Assembly (NCBI GenBank): GCA_013339765.2
Contig: CM023449.1
Span: 120,160,957-120,224,956 of the forward strand
Origin: Haemaphysalis longicornis
Taxonomy: Eukaryota; Arthropoda; Arachnida; Ixodida; Ixodidae
Direction: 5' to 3'
DNA: 64,000 nucleotides
In this document: positions 33,023-45,309 of the stretch, one piece after another
Numbering within the stretch: position 1 is the stretch's first letter
Layout: every line of letters starts with the position of its first letter
Notes under the pieces: generated by a model
Seen by the model: the letters and a program-made list of their open reading frames with translations, nothing else
The model's database searches: none
What the model was told of the DNA's origin: nothing
Translations under genes and position numbers: made by a program

Positions 33023-33945
33023 CAGTCAAACCCAATTCTAAGGAACCCGGATAGAGCGAAATATCCTATATATCGAACAAAAATTAATCAGTTAATGAAA
33101 CACACGCCAAACATATTCCTTACAACAAACTTCACATCTCATATATCGAACCTGGCGTCCCTAGAATAGCCGCCAAAATGCATGGTCTCGGAGAGGCGAT
33201 TGAGATGTTGATTGGCCGCGACCACTGACCAAAGGCAGCGACTGGGATATTGCGCCTCGTATGGAGTGACATGACGCCCAACCCTTTCCGTAACTGTTTC
33301 GGACGCGCGGAACTCACGACGGAACCCGCCCAGTCAGTGAGTCCGTACCAAGGTGGCAGCTCGCCAACCTTCCCGATGCTGTGCCGAAAGGAGTGTCACT
33401 TGAAGATTTCCTGAGTGTCGACGGCGACGTTGCCGTTACTGTAAGTCTGTCGGACGCGTGCACCATTAAAGCACCGTCGTAACGCTGATGAAAGGCACTG
33501 AGAAGGCAGAGTATGTCGGGAGTGAAAGCCGTCCGACGCTTAATGAAGTGCTTACGGCAGTCGATGTCCTCCGCCAACACTTCTTCGATATTGAAGGACA
33601 CGGACTCGAATTGCCTCAAACAATGTCTTGTGTAAAGAATGCTGTGCTAGTTGACACTGCCAAAACGAAAGGGAAAACAAAAATCACCGCTTTTTTTGGA
33701 AGTAGGCAGTTAAGGCGTTGAGGCGGAAAGTAGCTTTAATATTTGCAATAAATCGACTGGTTTGTGTATGGGAATGACATACTTTATTTTGTTCGTTTCC
33801 GCATGCGGGGATGGCAAGGGGATCCCCGCGTAGTGCGAACTCGTAACAAAAAAATTGTTATAGGAGGGTTTGGTTATATTGAACTATTGGAGATATCGAA
33901 CTAATCGTGACGCATATTCCAGTTCGCTATAACCAGGTTTGACTG
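33023..33945 (+). mobile_element. Internally deleted pogo/Tigger-like DNA transposon
   Basis: The left end CAGTCAAACCCAATTCTAAGG and the reverse complement of the right end CAGTCAAACCTGGTTATAGCG are inverted copies. TA (33946-33947) flanks the right end and a mutated TG the left. The CAGTCAAACC terminus and TA target are typical of Tigger-type pogo elements. At ~920 bp it has lost most of its transposase gene but keeps the C-terminal coding part. Confidence 0.85.
33345..33721 (+). pseudogene. Tigger-like transposase C-terminus
   Basis: One frame gives WQLANLPDAVPKGVSLEDFL then SVDGDVAVTVSLSDACTI, the acidic stretch after the DDE catalytic core in Tigger transposases. After stop codons near 33480 another frame gives RPTLNEVLTAVDVLRQHFFD and ends KITAFFGSRQLRR. 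This matches the family's final helix and its KQxKITDFF-like tail. The DNA-binding helix-turn-helix and DDE residues are absent. Confidence 0.7.
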
Positions 33946-33947
33946 TA

Positions 33948-36860
33948 TAGTCATCGTTCATTAGAGATGCAACCGCGAGGTTCTTTCAAGCTGCGGCGAA
34001 GGAAAGGCGAAAAAAGCAGCGAAGCAGAAAAAAGATGATGACAATAGTGAAAGAACACGCCCACCGACTGCATGTTACGCTTTCTCAATCAATACCTCAT
34101 ACTAAATTGCTTACGACTTTTCGTATTTTCGAACGTGACAACCTATCGGACCAACGTCAAAAAGCGGCCGCCAATAAAACGTACCTTGGGAATATTGCTA
34201 AACCAGTGGATGAAAACGTTAGAGCGCAAACATAGTATCGAATAAGAACGTATTAGTGGGTTCTAACTTACGTTCAGCAATAAATAATTCACGTCCGAAA
34301 CAAACGTACTCACAAACGTTTCACTTGAAACAAGAAGTTTACGATGCGCTGCCTGATATATTTCCCCACTGAAAAATACGTGCTGAACTATAATAAAAAA
34401 GGCCCCAAAGTTGGGGAACTGACGAAAAATGCTGGAGACCTGTTGCTTAAACATTTTTGATACGCTAGTATTTGAAATAGGCAAGTTGTGTTCGGCTAGA
34501 ACATTTGGCATAAATATGCGAGAAGTAGTGGGTTGGCTTAAAAACGTGATTTTCTCATTAAAAAAACATTTTCGTTCAATGAAGAGCTTGGCAAACCTGA
34601 AGAAACACGTTGCGAGGCCACTACTTTTTCCTGCGCTATCCACGCCGGATTTGTTGTTTACTTACGGACGCCCAAATGTACGCGCAGTGCTTCTGATGAA
34701 ACTAGAAAACGCTGTTGGGTTATCCAATTTTATGTACGGCATAATGAATGGTACAAACAAGAACATCATTTATCCGCTTTGTACAAGAAGAAAAATAAAT
34801 TAGCCTGCTGTAAGCCACCTCCTCCTCCTCTTTTCCGGCTCCGTAAAAAAGCGTCTAATGTGTGCGCAAGAAATTATTGAAAAGATCATAGAACGGAACG
34901 CCGGCCGGGGCTTTTTTCAACGCACAACGTTGGGTTCTCAAGCATCCACTCTCTCTCGGCTGCCTGAAGTGCTCAGAGCGTGGTTTGTAATCGAATTTTC
35001 CACACAGTGTGCCTCTTTCTGATTGCAGCAGCCACGCGTATAGTTGCAATTCAATTACGACGGGAGCGAGCTACCCCGTAGAAGCCCTTACGAAGTGGCA
35101 CTCGAAGCCCACTGCGGACACTCAAAACGTGACGTGCAAATAAAAATCAGTGTGTCCCTTCAGGCGGAGGTTTGCGCCGAAAGGCACTGGTGAATGATCT
35201 CAGCAAGGAGGCATGCGGCGAAGGTTGGAGCGATGAGCTGAAAATTTCATAAATCACGTGTTCCGCTCTGAAGGACAGCAGTTCAAGAATCCTGTAAAAG
35301 CAAATTTCGGTAGCCAAATACGCACACTGCGACAATTATCCGCGCGTACAAAGTTATTAAGACTTGTAATTAGTGAAAACTCAGTTAACAATTCAAGACA
35401 TGAAACAGGCAAACGCATGAGGTGGTCAGGTAATAAAGGGATTACGCGCAGAGAATTGCCCACCCATATTTTCACGTTTGGAGACCTCACGCCATGCTAC
35501 GCGCACTTTTAACAGGCGGTAACGGCTAATTCTCGGGATATTCAGAGTTTTCTGGATTTCAAACACCCTGCTTTCATTAACGAGTTTTTGACATCCCTGG
35601 GGTAATGACGATTTCAAAAAATGAGTGCGGTTTCTACCGAAAAGGCAGAAACTGACGTTTGGCTACCTCTGTTGATACGGGCGCACCATTTTTGTGGATT
35701 TTATTGTCACGTCAATCAATGAAGCTCTGTTTTACAAAGACATTTATCTATATCAGATTTTCCAGTCGGGGCGTATAGCGTCGCACAGCGCAACCAGCAA
35801 TGGTTTGACCGCGTAGAAGATGCGATACAATGATTTATTAACCACAGCAACGTCATAATTTTGTGGCAAGAGCCATTGCGAGGTGCCACAACTTGCGGAG
35901 TTTCTCAACAGAATTCCTTTTTTTTTCACCCAAAAGCTTCTTGCACAACTACGATTGCCTCGCAAGTAAATACTGTGATTATTCAGTTATAACTGCTATT
36001 GTAGTTACGAGCCCAGGTACGCTTATTAGCGCCCAAGTATTGCCCGTGTGTATATATCCGACAATTAAGGAAAAGCTCTTGGCATCGCAGCCTGTTCTTG
36101 TAACTTTCGAATTACAGGGTGGAAGCGAACGCGATTCTGCCGTAGAACTGAAAGATCTGTAATTCCGACATTGAAGTATTTACAACAGCATGAAGTTGCA
36201 TGTTGATTCCATGGTCCACTCAAAAAAGTGAGGCAGTAAACTTTTCGTTAAGGTGATCATAATGTTGTTGTTGTCTTAAATGTGGTATTCCGAATCCATC
36301 CTCCACTAGAGCCGCCAGTCAAGGATAACCTTGAAAGCATTTTTAGCATATAAAAGCATTGGGGTGTCTTCCGCTGAGCCCAGTGGAGTTATCACATGGA
36401 GTGGAACACACAGTCAGAAGACCTGGCTAATAGAATATCTGAGGCTACCTGAAAAAACATCAATGAGGGAGCGGCGACCTTTTCTTTGAGCCTTGAGGGC
36501 ATTAAAGGATCCTGTATCTACTATTTCCGGCCAGGGACCAAAGCCTAGGGACATGACTGTATGGGTGCAGAGCTGTCTCCTCTTTCGTTTCATCGTATCA
36601 GCTAAATGCTATCTCTTTGTTATTACACTCATAATTTTTTTTAATTACTCAGACAGCTAGGATTGAATGTTCGTCTGTATTTGCCATTTCTTGTTCTGGT
36701 GAAAAAGAGGTAGGTGTCGGCTGGAATAGAGTTCCGTGAGCAACTTAAGGTCCTTCTTTCCAAATACGCGAATTTACACCACAACAAAGATCTTAGCATC
36801 TCATTGTTCGGAGAGTTTTGTGTTCTAAACAAATAACCCAGATAGGACTCAGCTGTTCTT
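33948..36860. other. No recognisable feature
   Basis: AT-rich to neutral sequence. The frame at 34429-34803 is open for 124 codons but resembles nothing I know, and the others are shorter. Confidence 0.5.
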
Positions 36861-37084
36861 GCCGAAAGCGCTGAGCGCAAGCGCCGAGGCTAATCAGGCG
36901 TGCAGCGTAGAGCTTCGTATTCGTATAAACAAAAAAACTGGGGAAAATTGCATTACGTCGCGCAAGGATTGTACCATAGCGAAGCTGCAGAATTTCATTC
37001 TACGTGAGAACTCAGGGACTCATCACCACGCATTGCAAAAGTTTCAAATTGTTTATTTACATGTTCTTTCGTCGCCCTGAAGGC

Positions 37085-37890
37085 TCACTAGCGAGTGCAC
37101 TCACACCGTTCTCTCACCACTCAAGAATCAGTGTTCAGTGTGTCTCGAAATCGTTTTAGACTGGCGAGTGCGAGCTCCACACGCAGTGAGCCACAAACAC
37201 CACTCGTGAGTGCGAGCGCTACTTGCAGCGAGCCCCATTCACCACTCGCGAGGGCAAGGGGCAACTGGTGGGGAGCCCCGCTCACCACTCGCGAGTGCGA
37301 GTGCCACTCGCCGTGAGGCCCGCTCACTACTCGCTAGTGCACTCGCGCTGCTAGCGCCATTTTCTGGGCTTACCACAGTGAGCGCAACTATAGCGCTTGA
37401 ACTCGCTGTTGGCAATTCGTCGCTGGAGCCGCTCGCTGTGGTGGTTGTTAATGGCGGGATTGCTTTTAGTTCCTGAAATGTGCCGTCACTGAGCTCATGC
37501 TATGGGGAACTCTGGAATTAATTCGCTGGTAGCGTATTGATTGAGGAATATGATTTTGATGGCCGTCTGACAAAGCACTAATACGGTTCAGTTTCATGAC
37601 TCATAGAGGGTCTGCGGCGACCACTCGCGCGCGTGGGAGACGAAGAATGGTGAGCGCGAGCACGAGTGAGTGCGATCGGTGACGGCTAATGGTGAGCATG
37701 AGTGAGTGCGAGGGGTGATGGCGAGTGGGGGCGTGAGCGCGAGTGGGTGCGAGTGGTGGAGGGCGCGTAGTGAGCGTGCGAGCGAGTTTGTGCGAGTGGT
37801 GAGGGCGGCTGGTGAGCGTGAGTCTGAGCGAGTGCGTGAAGAAACTTATGTTTTTCTGTGTGAGAGTGAGTGAGTGGCGCCCAGGTTTGC
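37085..37890. repeat. CACTCGCGAGTG-type palindromic satellite, two arrays around a unique centre
   Basis: 37085-37350 carries repeated CACTCGCGAGTGCGAG-like units on the plus strand. 37600-37890 carries GTGAGCGCGAGTGAGTGCGAG-like units. The unique centre (37350-37600) lies between. The core TCGCGA is palindromic, as in the TACTCATGAGTA arrays at 9 and 15.7 kb, and the unit lengths are similar. I could not match the outer flanks as inverted arms. Confidence 0.7.
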
Positions 37891-38054
37891 CGAAGTATGG
37901 TGCTAGTGGTAATGATATGCACCGCAATCATCGTGTTCCTCATTCCAAGCATTACATTCCCCGTAGCGCTTGGCGACAGCTAGGGCGCAGCGGTGGTGTG
38001 TACGTGCGCGACGCATGCTAGCCGTTCCTGGAGTCGCGTCGAGGTTCCGTGGAG

Positions 38055-38155
38055 CAGGTGGTGTGGCACCACCTGTGGCGTTGTAAGTAGCTAGGCAACG
38101 CGAGGGGCTCCTCGGAGTTCTCGCCAGTTTTTTTTTTTTTTTTTTTGCTAAAGCC
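38055..38155. repeat. GGTGGTGTGGCACCACC hairpin and poly-T run
   Basis: A short perfect hairpin (about 38058-38074) lies 55 bases before a run of ~18 T (38130-38149). The poly-T could be the tail of a minus-strand retroposed sequence, but none is recognised. Confidence 0.5.
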
Positions 38156-38289
38156 ACTGTGCAAGCAGGGGATGCTGGGCGGTCGCTTCGAGGACCGTGA
38201 TCATGACCGCTGCGCATTTTCTTGGTATTTTAAACGGGTTACGGCCCACACACTGTTGTTAAAAAACACAAAGCGAGAATCGAAACCGC

Positions 38290-38690
38290 ATGATGAATGA
38301 TAAGGCGCAGGTAAACAATGAGACCCGCCTCACCATCCGCCTCACCACGACCTCAACGAAGACGTCCAAGGATACCTTTATGGTGCGGAGGAGGCCCGCT
38401 AGCTTGCTCGAGTTCGCACAACGGACCAGCAGTTGGTGGATGCCGGACGCTACAACCTCCGACGCCGAGACGCCGACTGCCGCCCAGGGGACTGTGTGTG
38501 GGTTTGGACGTGTACTCAGTGCGAAGTTTCTGCAACGGTATTTCGCACCCTATAGGATTCTACAACGTGTTGGCCAACTTTCCTACGAGGTGATCCCCGA
38601 TTGGTATTCCAGAACATCACGACGACTCACGTGGTCCCAAAAAAGTCGTCCACGTGGTTCGCCTGAAACCTTACTACAGGGACGTTTTTG
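38290..38690 (+). pseudogene. Ty3/gypsy LTR-retrotransposon integrase C-terminus
   Basis: Two frames carry consecutive parts of a Ty3/gypsy integrase tail. The first has VRTTDQQLVDAGRYNLRRRD and RPGDCVWVW (about 38395-38500). The second has KFLQRYFAPYRILQRV and LSYEVIPD (about 38520-38605), the GPY/F module that follows the catalytic core. A third frame resumes SEVVHVVRLKPYY-like sequence. Stops and at least two frameshifts make it inactive. Protease, RT, RNase H and the integrase core are missing, so only the 3' end of the element is present. The LTR follows directly. Confidence 0.8.
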
Positions 38691-38753
38691 TTATTTATTC
38701 AGCCTATTTTTATGTAACCATCGGATCGATGCCCTCTTAGATAGGGGTGGTAA

Positions 38754-39116
38754 TGCCACGAACCATGTTTTAGATGCAAATCATCTTTTGCTCGGAAATA
38801 TGTCAGTTGTACGTTGTCCGTTGGCGTCTGCACCTCTCTTCCTTATCCCCCTCTCCACGCCAGCTGTGCGATAGCACGCTGCTCCCTCCGTCCTCCTCTC
38901 TACGCCAGCTGTGTGATAGCGCGCGCATGTTCGCCTCTCCCTCGGTCCTCCTCTCAACGCCAGCGCTATATATAACCGCGTGCACGCGCCGCAGCCTCAG
39001 CTGCTTCTTCGGATGAGTCTCGCTCCGGCGTCTGATGAGTACCGACAATCCTGTTAGCGGATTGGCTGACACAAGTTCAGCCAGCATCAGCCGATCAGTT
39101 AACAGAGACGTTTGTC
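38754..39116 (+). repeat. 3' LTR of the Ty3/gypsy remnant
   Basis: Follows a purine stretch (AGATAGGGGTGG) and starts TGCCACG. A TATATATAA box lies at 38967-38975. Three direct repeats of CTCTCNACGCCAGC (38851, 38896, 38951) precede the TATA box and look like a U3 enhancer array. The end at a CA near 39116 is a guess. No second LTR was found in the window. Confidence 0.6.
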
Positions 39117-39119
39117 AGA

Positions 39120-40500
39120 GGGGTACCCTAAGGTGATCCGAAGCATTACGGTGTTTCCAACAACGTTCACGCAATGTGGGTAACCAACGAAAGTGAAAAT
39201 AAAGGGAACTCCGCGATGTTTTGCATCCCCTCAGGGTTCCCCTCGGGAAGATGGTGGCATTTTTGGTTTGTTTATGTTTTGTTTTTGCCGACCAGCTGCG
39301 CCGGGCTATGTTATCTGTGCTATCCGCGGACCAAGTCAAGCGCATGCTCCATTCTGTATGCCGCATGTGTTACCTCTTCTGATAGGGAGAGTGTTTTTAA
39401 CTGAGGTCACCAGCCTAGAATAATTGTTTCTCATCTACAAGGTTCTCGATGCGATTGGACTGTTCGAGAAGCCCTCTCACCGAGAGATAAATGCCACCAT
39501 AGCAGATGACGCGGCATTCGAGCCATCGACGCTCGCCTGCGCACGTCATTTTGCTTACTTCTGCATCGCAGCCTGTGTATTCTTTGGGTTGTTAGGAGAG
39601 CACTAGTTCGCTCCGAAAAAATTGTTTTACTTGGAGACAACTGCTTCGTGTTTGGCTTCGTGACAATATCATGTGACTAAAAATATTTTGTGTAATTTTT
39701 AGGAAGCCCAACCAGAAGCGAATAATGCCGAGAGACTACAAGTAACTTATTGTTATAAAAAACACGGAGGGGCGAAAAATACGGGATGCAAAGCGACCAG
39801 TGCAAAATATAACCAGTTTCTAAAATGTGCTGGTGGCGCCTTTTTCCTGATACTGCTTTTCTTCGACAAGAGTTGGTAGTACATATTATAATGTTTCAAA
39901 TGAGCTTTTCTGCACTCGGGTATTCCACAATCGCGCTTACGCTGTTGGTTTTATCGACCTCACAAGCACAGTCGCAGATCATGACATTCTCGGAAGGGCT
40001 TCCATGTTCCCGCCCTCACTGCATGCTCGTTGATACTCAACTACAATAAGACAACGCACCGGCTGGTGATTATCGGGACAAGAACATTCCCTCAGGTCTC
40101 CTTACAAGTAAGTTTGAAAACAAAATCTTTCGACGAGTCGTCTTGCAACAGACGTTTTCTGCTCTTCTTTTCTTGTAACACAGAATTTCCCTAACGTTCA
40201 AAAACAGTCATTGAAACCTCATTAACTGTGGACCAAAAACGAATCGTGACAGCTGAAGATGTTGTAGGTTGCGATATCAACACCATTATATTCATTTGAT
40301 TTGTCTGGCATAGAATGTCACACGACTGATGAACGTGCACAGTTGTGAAGGATGAGCGTTTCGTTACATAACTCACGCTGGGAAAAAAGCAAGTACGTAA
40401 ATATCAGATACGTTTTTTTAATTTATATTGTTTATTTAGCGGCAGTTAGTGCGCTGAAGTCGTACCGTCAGAGAATTTTGTATAGTTCCGATGGTCGCAG
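39120..40500. other. No recognisable feature
   Basis: Open frames at 39193-39423 and 39424-39606 are short and unrecognised. No repeats stand out. Confidence 0.5.
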
Positions 40501-40502
40501 AG

Positions 40503-40613
40503 AATATTCACACTAAAAACAGTGCAGGGACGAGGACGGAAGAAGTGACAAACTAGAACGCTCTAGTTTTTCACTTCCGTACTAGTCCCTGCGCTGTTTT
40601 TAGTGTGAATATT
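40503..40613. repeat. 111-bp hairpin element
   Basis: Arms 40503-40557 and 40562-40613 are reverse complements with few mismatches (AATATTCACACTAAAAACAG against CTGTTTTTAGTGTGAATATT) around a 4-base centre. It is probably a tiny palindromic MITE or the collapsed ends of a larger element. Confidence 0.85.
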
Positions 40614-42440
40614 GTGTACCCAACTAGCCCAACGTCAAGCCTTAGTACGCAGAAAATATAGTATGTGTGTTTCCTATTGCACGCGGTGATTCAATTATGC
40701 TAATTTAACCCCGCAATCACTGCTAGCAGGAAAAAGGGTAAAAAACTGATTACTCACCCTGACCTCTTGAGAAAGTTTGAACGATTAGTACTGGGCTCTA
40801 AACATCAGAAAAAATTTTTCGAGGGTCGACTTCGGGGCAGCTGGATTTTGTTTTAATGTTTCAGCTACGGTGGTGAACGATGTTGAAGCAGGTGGTGCAA
40901 TTATTAGACAAGCGCGACGTGTCGCACGGAACACAATGTTTACGTGGTGACTTTTCGTTGTTGCTTAGTTCTTTACGGCAGTCTCTTAAAACGCAAGCGG
41001 TATTCTTAAGGATCACAGTAGGGCTATTACTCAGAAATTTACTATTCATGAAACATATGATAACAACCAAGACTTCGAAATCAAAAAATCGCAGGACACA
41101 ACTGCCCCACGAATCTCACTAGTTTTTGTATCAGAAACACAGCCCCCGAGAGAGAAAGAGAGAGAGAGAGAGAATGGGGAACGAAAAAAAGGAGGGAGAG
41201 AGGAAGAGAATAACGCTTTACAGAAGTCGAGGAAACGCTTCAGAGAAGCTCCCTGATTCCAGCATTCCTCCAACCCTTTTCATCAGGAGCAGCCGAACTT
41301 GAAGCCGGAACTAGCCGACACTCTCTTTCCAAAGCTCAATAAAAGACCGGAGCATGAGAGGAGGGGGGGTATCCAGGCTAGGTTCGTCGCGGCTACCTAC
41401 TATGTGTTGGGAGGTCGCATGTTCTCTAAAGGAGAGCAAAACGGAGAAATGTGTGTGGGATCACCAGGAGCTTTGTGGTGCCGTAAGGGAAACTACTAAC
41501 CTGCATCGTGAGGTATATTTCTTCCTCGTTCCGCGTAGAGGTCATTAGTAAAAAAATTGCCTCAAATCCCCGCTGTGCAGGTTGTTGGAAAGCAAAGATT
41601 TAAACGAAACGCACAACAATTGCCCGTGCGACTACACCTACATTGACACACGTTGCTCTAAAAAGAGTGAAACGAAAGATTCTGCCAGCCGTAACCTGGA
41701 ATTCGCGGGGGCGGCGTCCCGAACACAGCAGCGTCGGCCATGGCCGTGCTAGACTGGCGAACGCCGCCCCTGTAGCCAGGACGTGAGCAGGGAGAAAGAA
41801 AACGAAGAGGAGAGTCTTTCAAATGGTGAGAAAGCGGAACCTAGGAATGCTGGGGTCCTAGCTTGGGGTTACACCACCTTGCCATAAAAGAGCAGACCCC
41901 GAGAATTCGGCTTTTGAGCTTAGTGATTCCCATTATTACCGATTTAAACTGGCTAGTTTGGTTAATTTCAGAATCGCGGAAAAGCTGAGCGAACTTTTAT
42001 AGTCGCTAGTTAACAGAGGTAGTTGCTCCCTCCAATTTTGTAATACCTCTTAAAACACAACCGAATTGGCATTCACCAACTTAGAAAACAGAGTCCCATT
42101 CATGGCAAGCAGTGCGCGAAAGGTAGCGCTTCTCTAGCGGCCAGATGTTTGTAGGTCGTTTGTATATTTTGTTTTCCCGCCCTGCAAACCAATCCTTAAC
42201 GTATCTTTGCCGTACGACCACATAATTCCGACGGCTGCGGGTTACCCAGCAGGTGCTGTCGAACAAGTTAATCAAGCCGTGCGAAGGCAGCGCCCAATAG
42301 ACGCGAACCTGCACCAAAACCACGGCCGCTGGATGAAAGGCGCACTGACGTGCGGCCTGCCGCGTGCCTCCAAAGCGGCGTGAGTGCGCCTAGAGCCAAA
42401 TACTCCCACCGCGGCGCCACCGTTCCGGGACTGGTTGCGG
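40614..42440. other. No recognisable gene; simple repeats and one hairpin
   Basis: Includes a (GA)n microsatellite at 41148-41173 and an inverted repeat GGGGCGGCGT/ACGCCGCCCC at 41708-41717 and 41761-41770. No protein family is recognised. Confidence 0.5.
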
Positions 42441-42445
42441 CGAGC

Positions 42446-43444
42446 GCCATAAAGTTTCATACAAATAACTAGAGGGGAAACTGACGCTTGTGTCAACGCG
42501 AACATGCCAGCGGCGCTTACGCTTCAATGGGAATGATGGGTAGTTTTGGAACCGGGTTGCGTAGGATCAAAACGGGCTTTTGGCTGCGCAAAATGTGTTT
42601 TTTGACAAGAAAGCTCTTATTGCCCAGTTCTCCGTTTGCAAATTACATGGCGAACAAGAAAGTTAGTGACGAAAAACCGGTTTTGTACGAAAAAACGGCG
42701 CGTTTAAATAAAAAACAGACGCGGAGTCGAGGAGGTTTGCGGAGCAGGTTTGCCATTTGCCGCCAACTATAGGAGGACGCGGACTTCTTTAAAAACTACT
42801 TGTAAAACGTTTCGGCGCTGGTGGTTTGTAATAGGACGCGAAAAAGTTTTGTGCTCATAAAAAAAAGAAACCGATTACCTTTGCAGAAGTTATTCTTGCC
42901 TGAATTAGTGACATTCATCAAGCTGCGTTCCTATCAGCCGCCGGTGCTGCTGTTCTACCATGTTCTACGCCGTAGGAGCCGGCGTTCGCACGAAAGATGT
43001 GGCTGTTCCAAGCGATTCGCAACTGTCGTCAGCTTTGACAATACATTGCTCTGCCGAATGAGCAGCGCCGCAACTCCTAATTAGCAGACAACTTCGCCGC
43101 ACAGAGCGCCGTCATTTGTGTTTTCGTGCTCGCTGTGCGGCAGTGAATTGATAACCCAACCAATTCGCAACTCTAGTAATAAAACATTCGACTCAGGGCG
43201 GCGTCAGTGCACGCGAGGCATGCAGTTCAAGGAGAAACGTATTTCTGGTCACTCCTCCTAACACCCCGCATAGGCAAATGCGTTCATGTAAATCCAAAAC
43301 GAAAACGAAACTGCCTGCAATCCATAGCAAGTTCTACAAGCCATCGAGCGCCAATCCGAATCCACAACTACCCATCACGCCCATTGAGGCGTACGATTGC
43401 AGCGTCAGTTTCCCCTCTAGTTATATTATAAGAAACTCTATGGC
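42446..43444. mobile_element. ~1-kb element with long terminal inverted repeats
   Basis: The left end (CGCCATAAAGTTTC then ATAACTAGAGGGGAAACTGA) and the reverse complement of the right end (CGCCATAGAGTTTC then ATAACTAGAGGGGAAACTGA) match over ~48 bases with few changes. After a small insertion they match again over CAATGGG..TGATGGGTAGTT, giving arms of at least 110 bp. No transposase is recognised inside, so it is likely non-autonomous. The target duplication is unresolved. A related single end is at 6977-7040. Confidence 0.75.
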
Positions 43445-45300
43445 GAGCGCGGCCCGCGGGACGCCGGCTTTCGGGCCGCCTATTTCGAAGTGTGGGCTTA
43501 TCATCGGCGTTCCACGCTCCACTTAAGGCATTTACCAGCACTAATGTTACGCCTGTTAAAAGACAAACACGATTAGCGGCTGCCGAGCTTCATTTGGTCA
43601 AGATGGAAGTTACATTCCGTTCGCAGCAGCAGCATTACGCGTTGATAGTGTGCCTTCTGTCTCGCATTGCTGTGTCATTGTGTCTTACATCGTCCGGCAT
43701 GCTCTTTGTGGCCTCACGCCCGGCAGAGATTTACGTTTTGTCTGCAAGCTGCGACTGCAGAGAATATATTAAAATTCCGGACAAATAGAAACAATGTTTT
43801 TGTGACGGTGCTTGTTATTTATGAAAGCGAACACTTCTCAATGTTTAAGACATAACCAACTTTTATGTAGGTTTTTTCTCGGGCACTAAATAAAACACCA
43901 CAATTCGTAATAATCTCACGGCCCATATGACTTGATTACACGTTGTTTAGTGATGAAGTAACACTACTATCACAGCTACGTCGGCCCTTTTTTATTTTGA
44001 CATTATATATCTCAGTTGAAGGAAAAGCGATTCTAGTTTCTACCTGATGTTATTACTTGTTCCCTGTAGCCTCGAAAAAAATTAGAGAGAGCACATGGGA
44101 TGTCCGGGTCCACAAAATACTTAAAAAAAATATCTGGCGAGCTCGGCAAGCTAAATTTTTGCCCGAACACAATAGAAAAAAGCGAAATTGTACAGAAATA
44201 CCAAAAATTGCTTGATAATGCGTAAGCATTCAAACACCGTTGTTCCATTTCACATTTTCTTCTTTTCTTTGCTATTTTAAACCAACAATCTACATCTTGA
44301 ATACCATAATTATTATTTGTTATAACTTCGTTAATTACGCATTTTTGTGCAGATACAAGGCGTTACACTTCTTGCATTACGTAGAGATTATGCTTGGGTA
44401 CTCAAAAAAGAAAGCTGGCGTAATAACAACGCATGTGAAAATTTTCCTACGTTAAGAAAATTGATTCGAATTGAAGCGCAGTATGTCCACAGAGCAAAAC
44501 TATCGCAACGTCTTTAAAGCGCGCTAATTTGAGCACATACTTGTGCTGCTCCAGGAGCCCGATCGTTAGCTTCAGGGATAAATGCATATGGGTTTGAATC
44601 GGCGATGAAATAACGGAGGAAATGTAACTAGCGCTAGTTCTCAACGCAAAGTTTGAAAAATGCTTAGCAGCTAGGATAGTGGACCGTACGCACTGTCTCT
44701 TGAACACAGCACGGTGCATTTATTTTTCTTTCTATACAACCTCTGTCATCAAGTTTTCAGTAGTGCGTGTAAAGGCATTGTCCTGCCTGCGAAAATAAAA
44801 CAACCCGAATCTCTACGCGCGGGAAGACATGATCGAGCCAGTATAAAGTATCAAAAGACACGCATAGCAAACTGTCTAGTCTTTTCAAATCCTTTTTCAA
44901 CCATCCTATCGCGTGTCCTCAATTTATGAGGTGCGCATTTCGCCCGGCCAGCATTTTTTTTTTCAGAGAAGTGTCTTTAAGGCAAGCTTTAATCCGTCGC
45001 CGGCAAATATTCATTCTTCTCCCGCGTGTCGACACCGCGTTTCCCAAGAAAAGGTGATATTTTTGAAATTTCGGACGAATAAATTCCCACCATATACCTG
45101 CCGCTTGAACTGTAACTAATCAACTTGAGGCTTGAAAACTGTGCAACGCGCTTTACGTGCTGTGTGTGAAATGTTTTCAGATAAAGCTCACCGGTGGTTA
45201 TTATCTTTTTTTAACCATGTTGTCGAATATGGGGAATCTTTTTATATTTGTCAGATTGAAAATGTATTGCCTATATCTCATTCAAGCATTATTTTAACTC
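43445..45300. other. No recognisable feature
   Basis: Short unrelated frames, AT-rich in 43850-44450. No repeat or gene recognised. Confidence 0.5.
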
Positions 45301-45309
45301 CTGGCTGCT

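Noticed and set aside
37903..38217. Right inverted arm for the 37-kb satellite structure
   Set aside because: I compared it with the reverse complement of 36850-37085 and found no convincing extended match.
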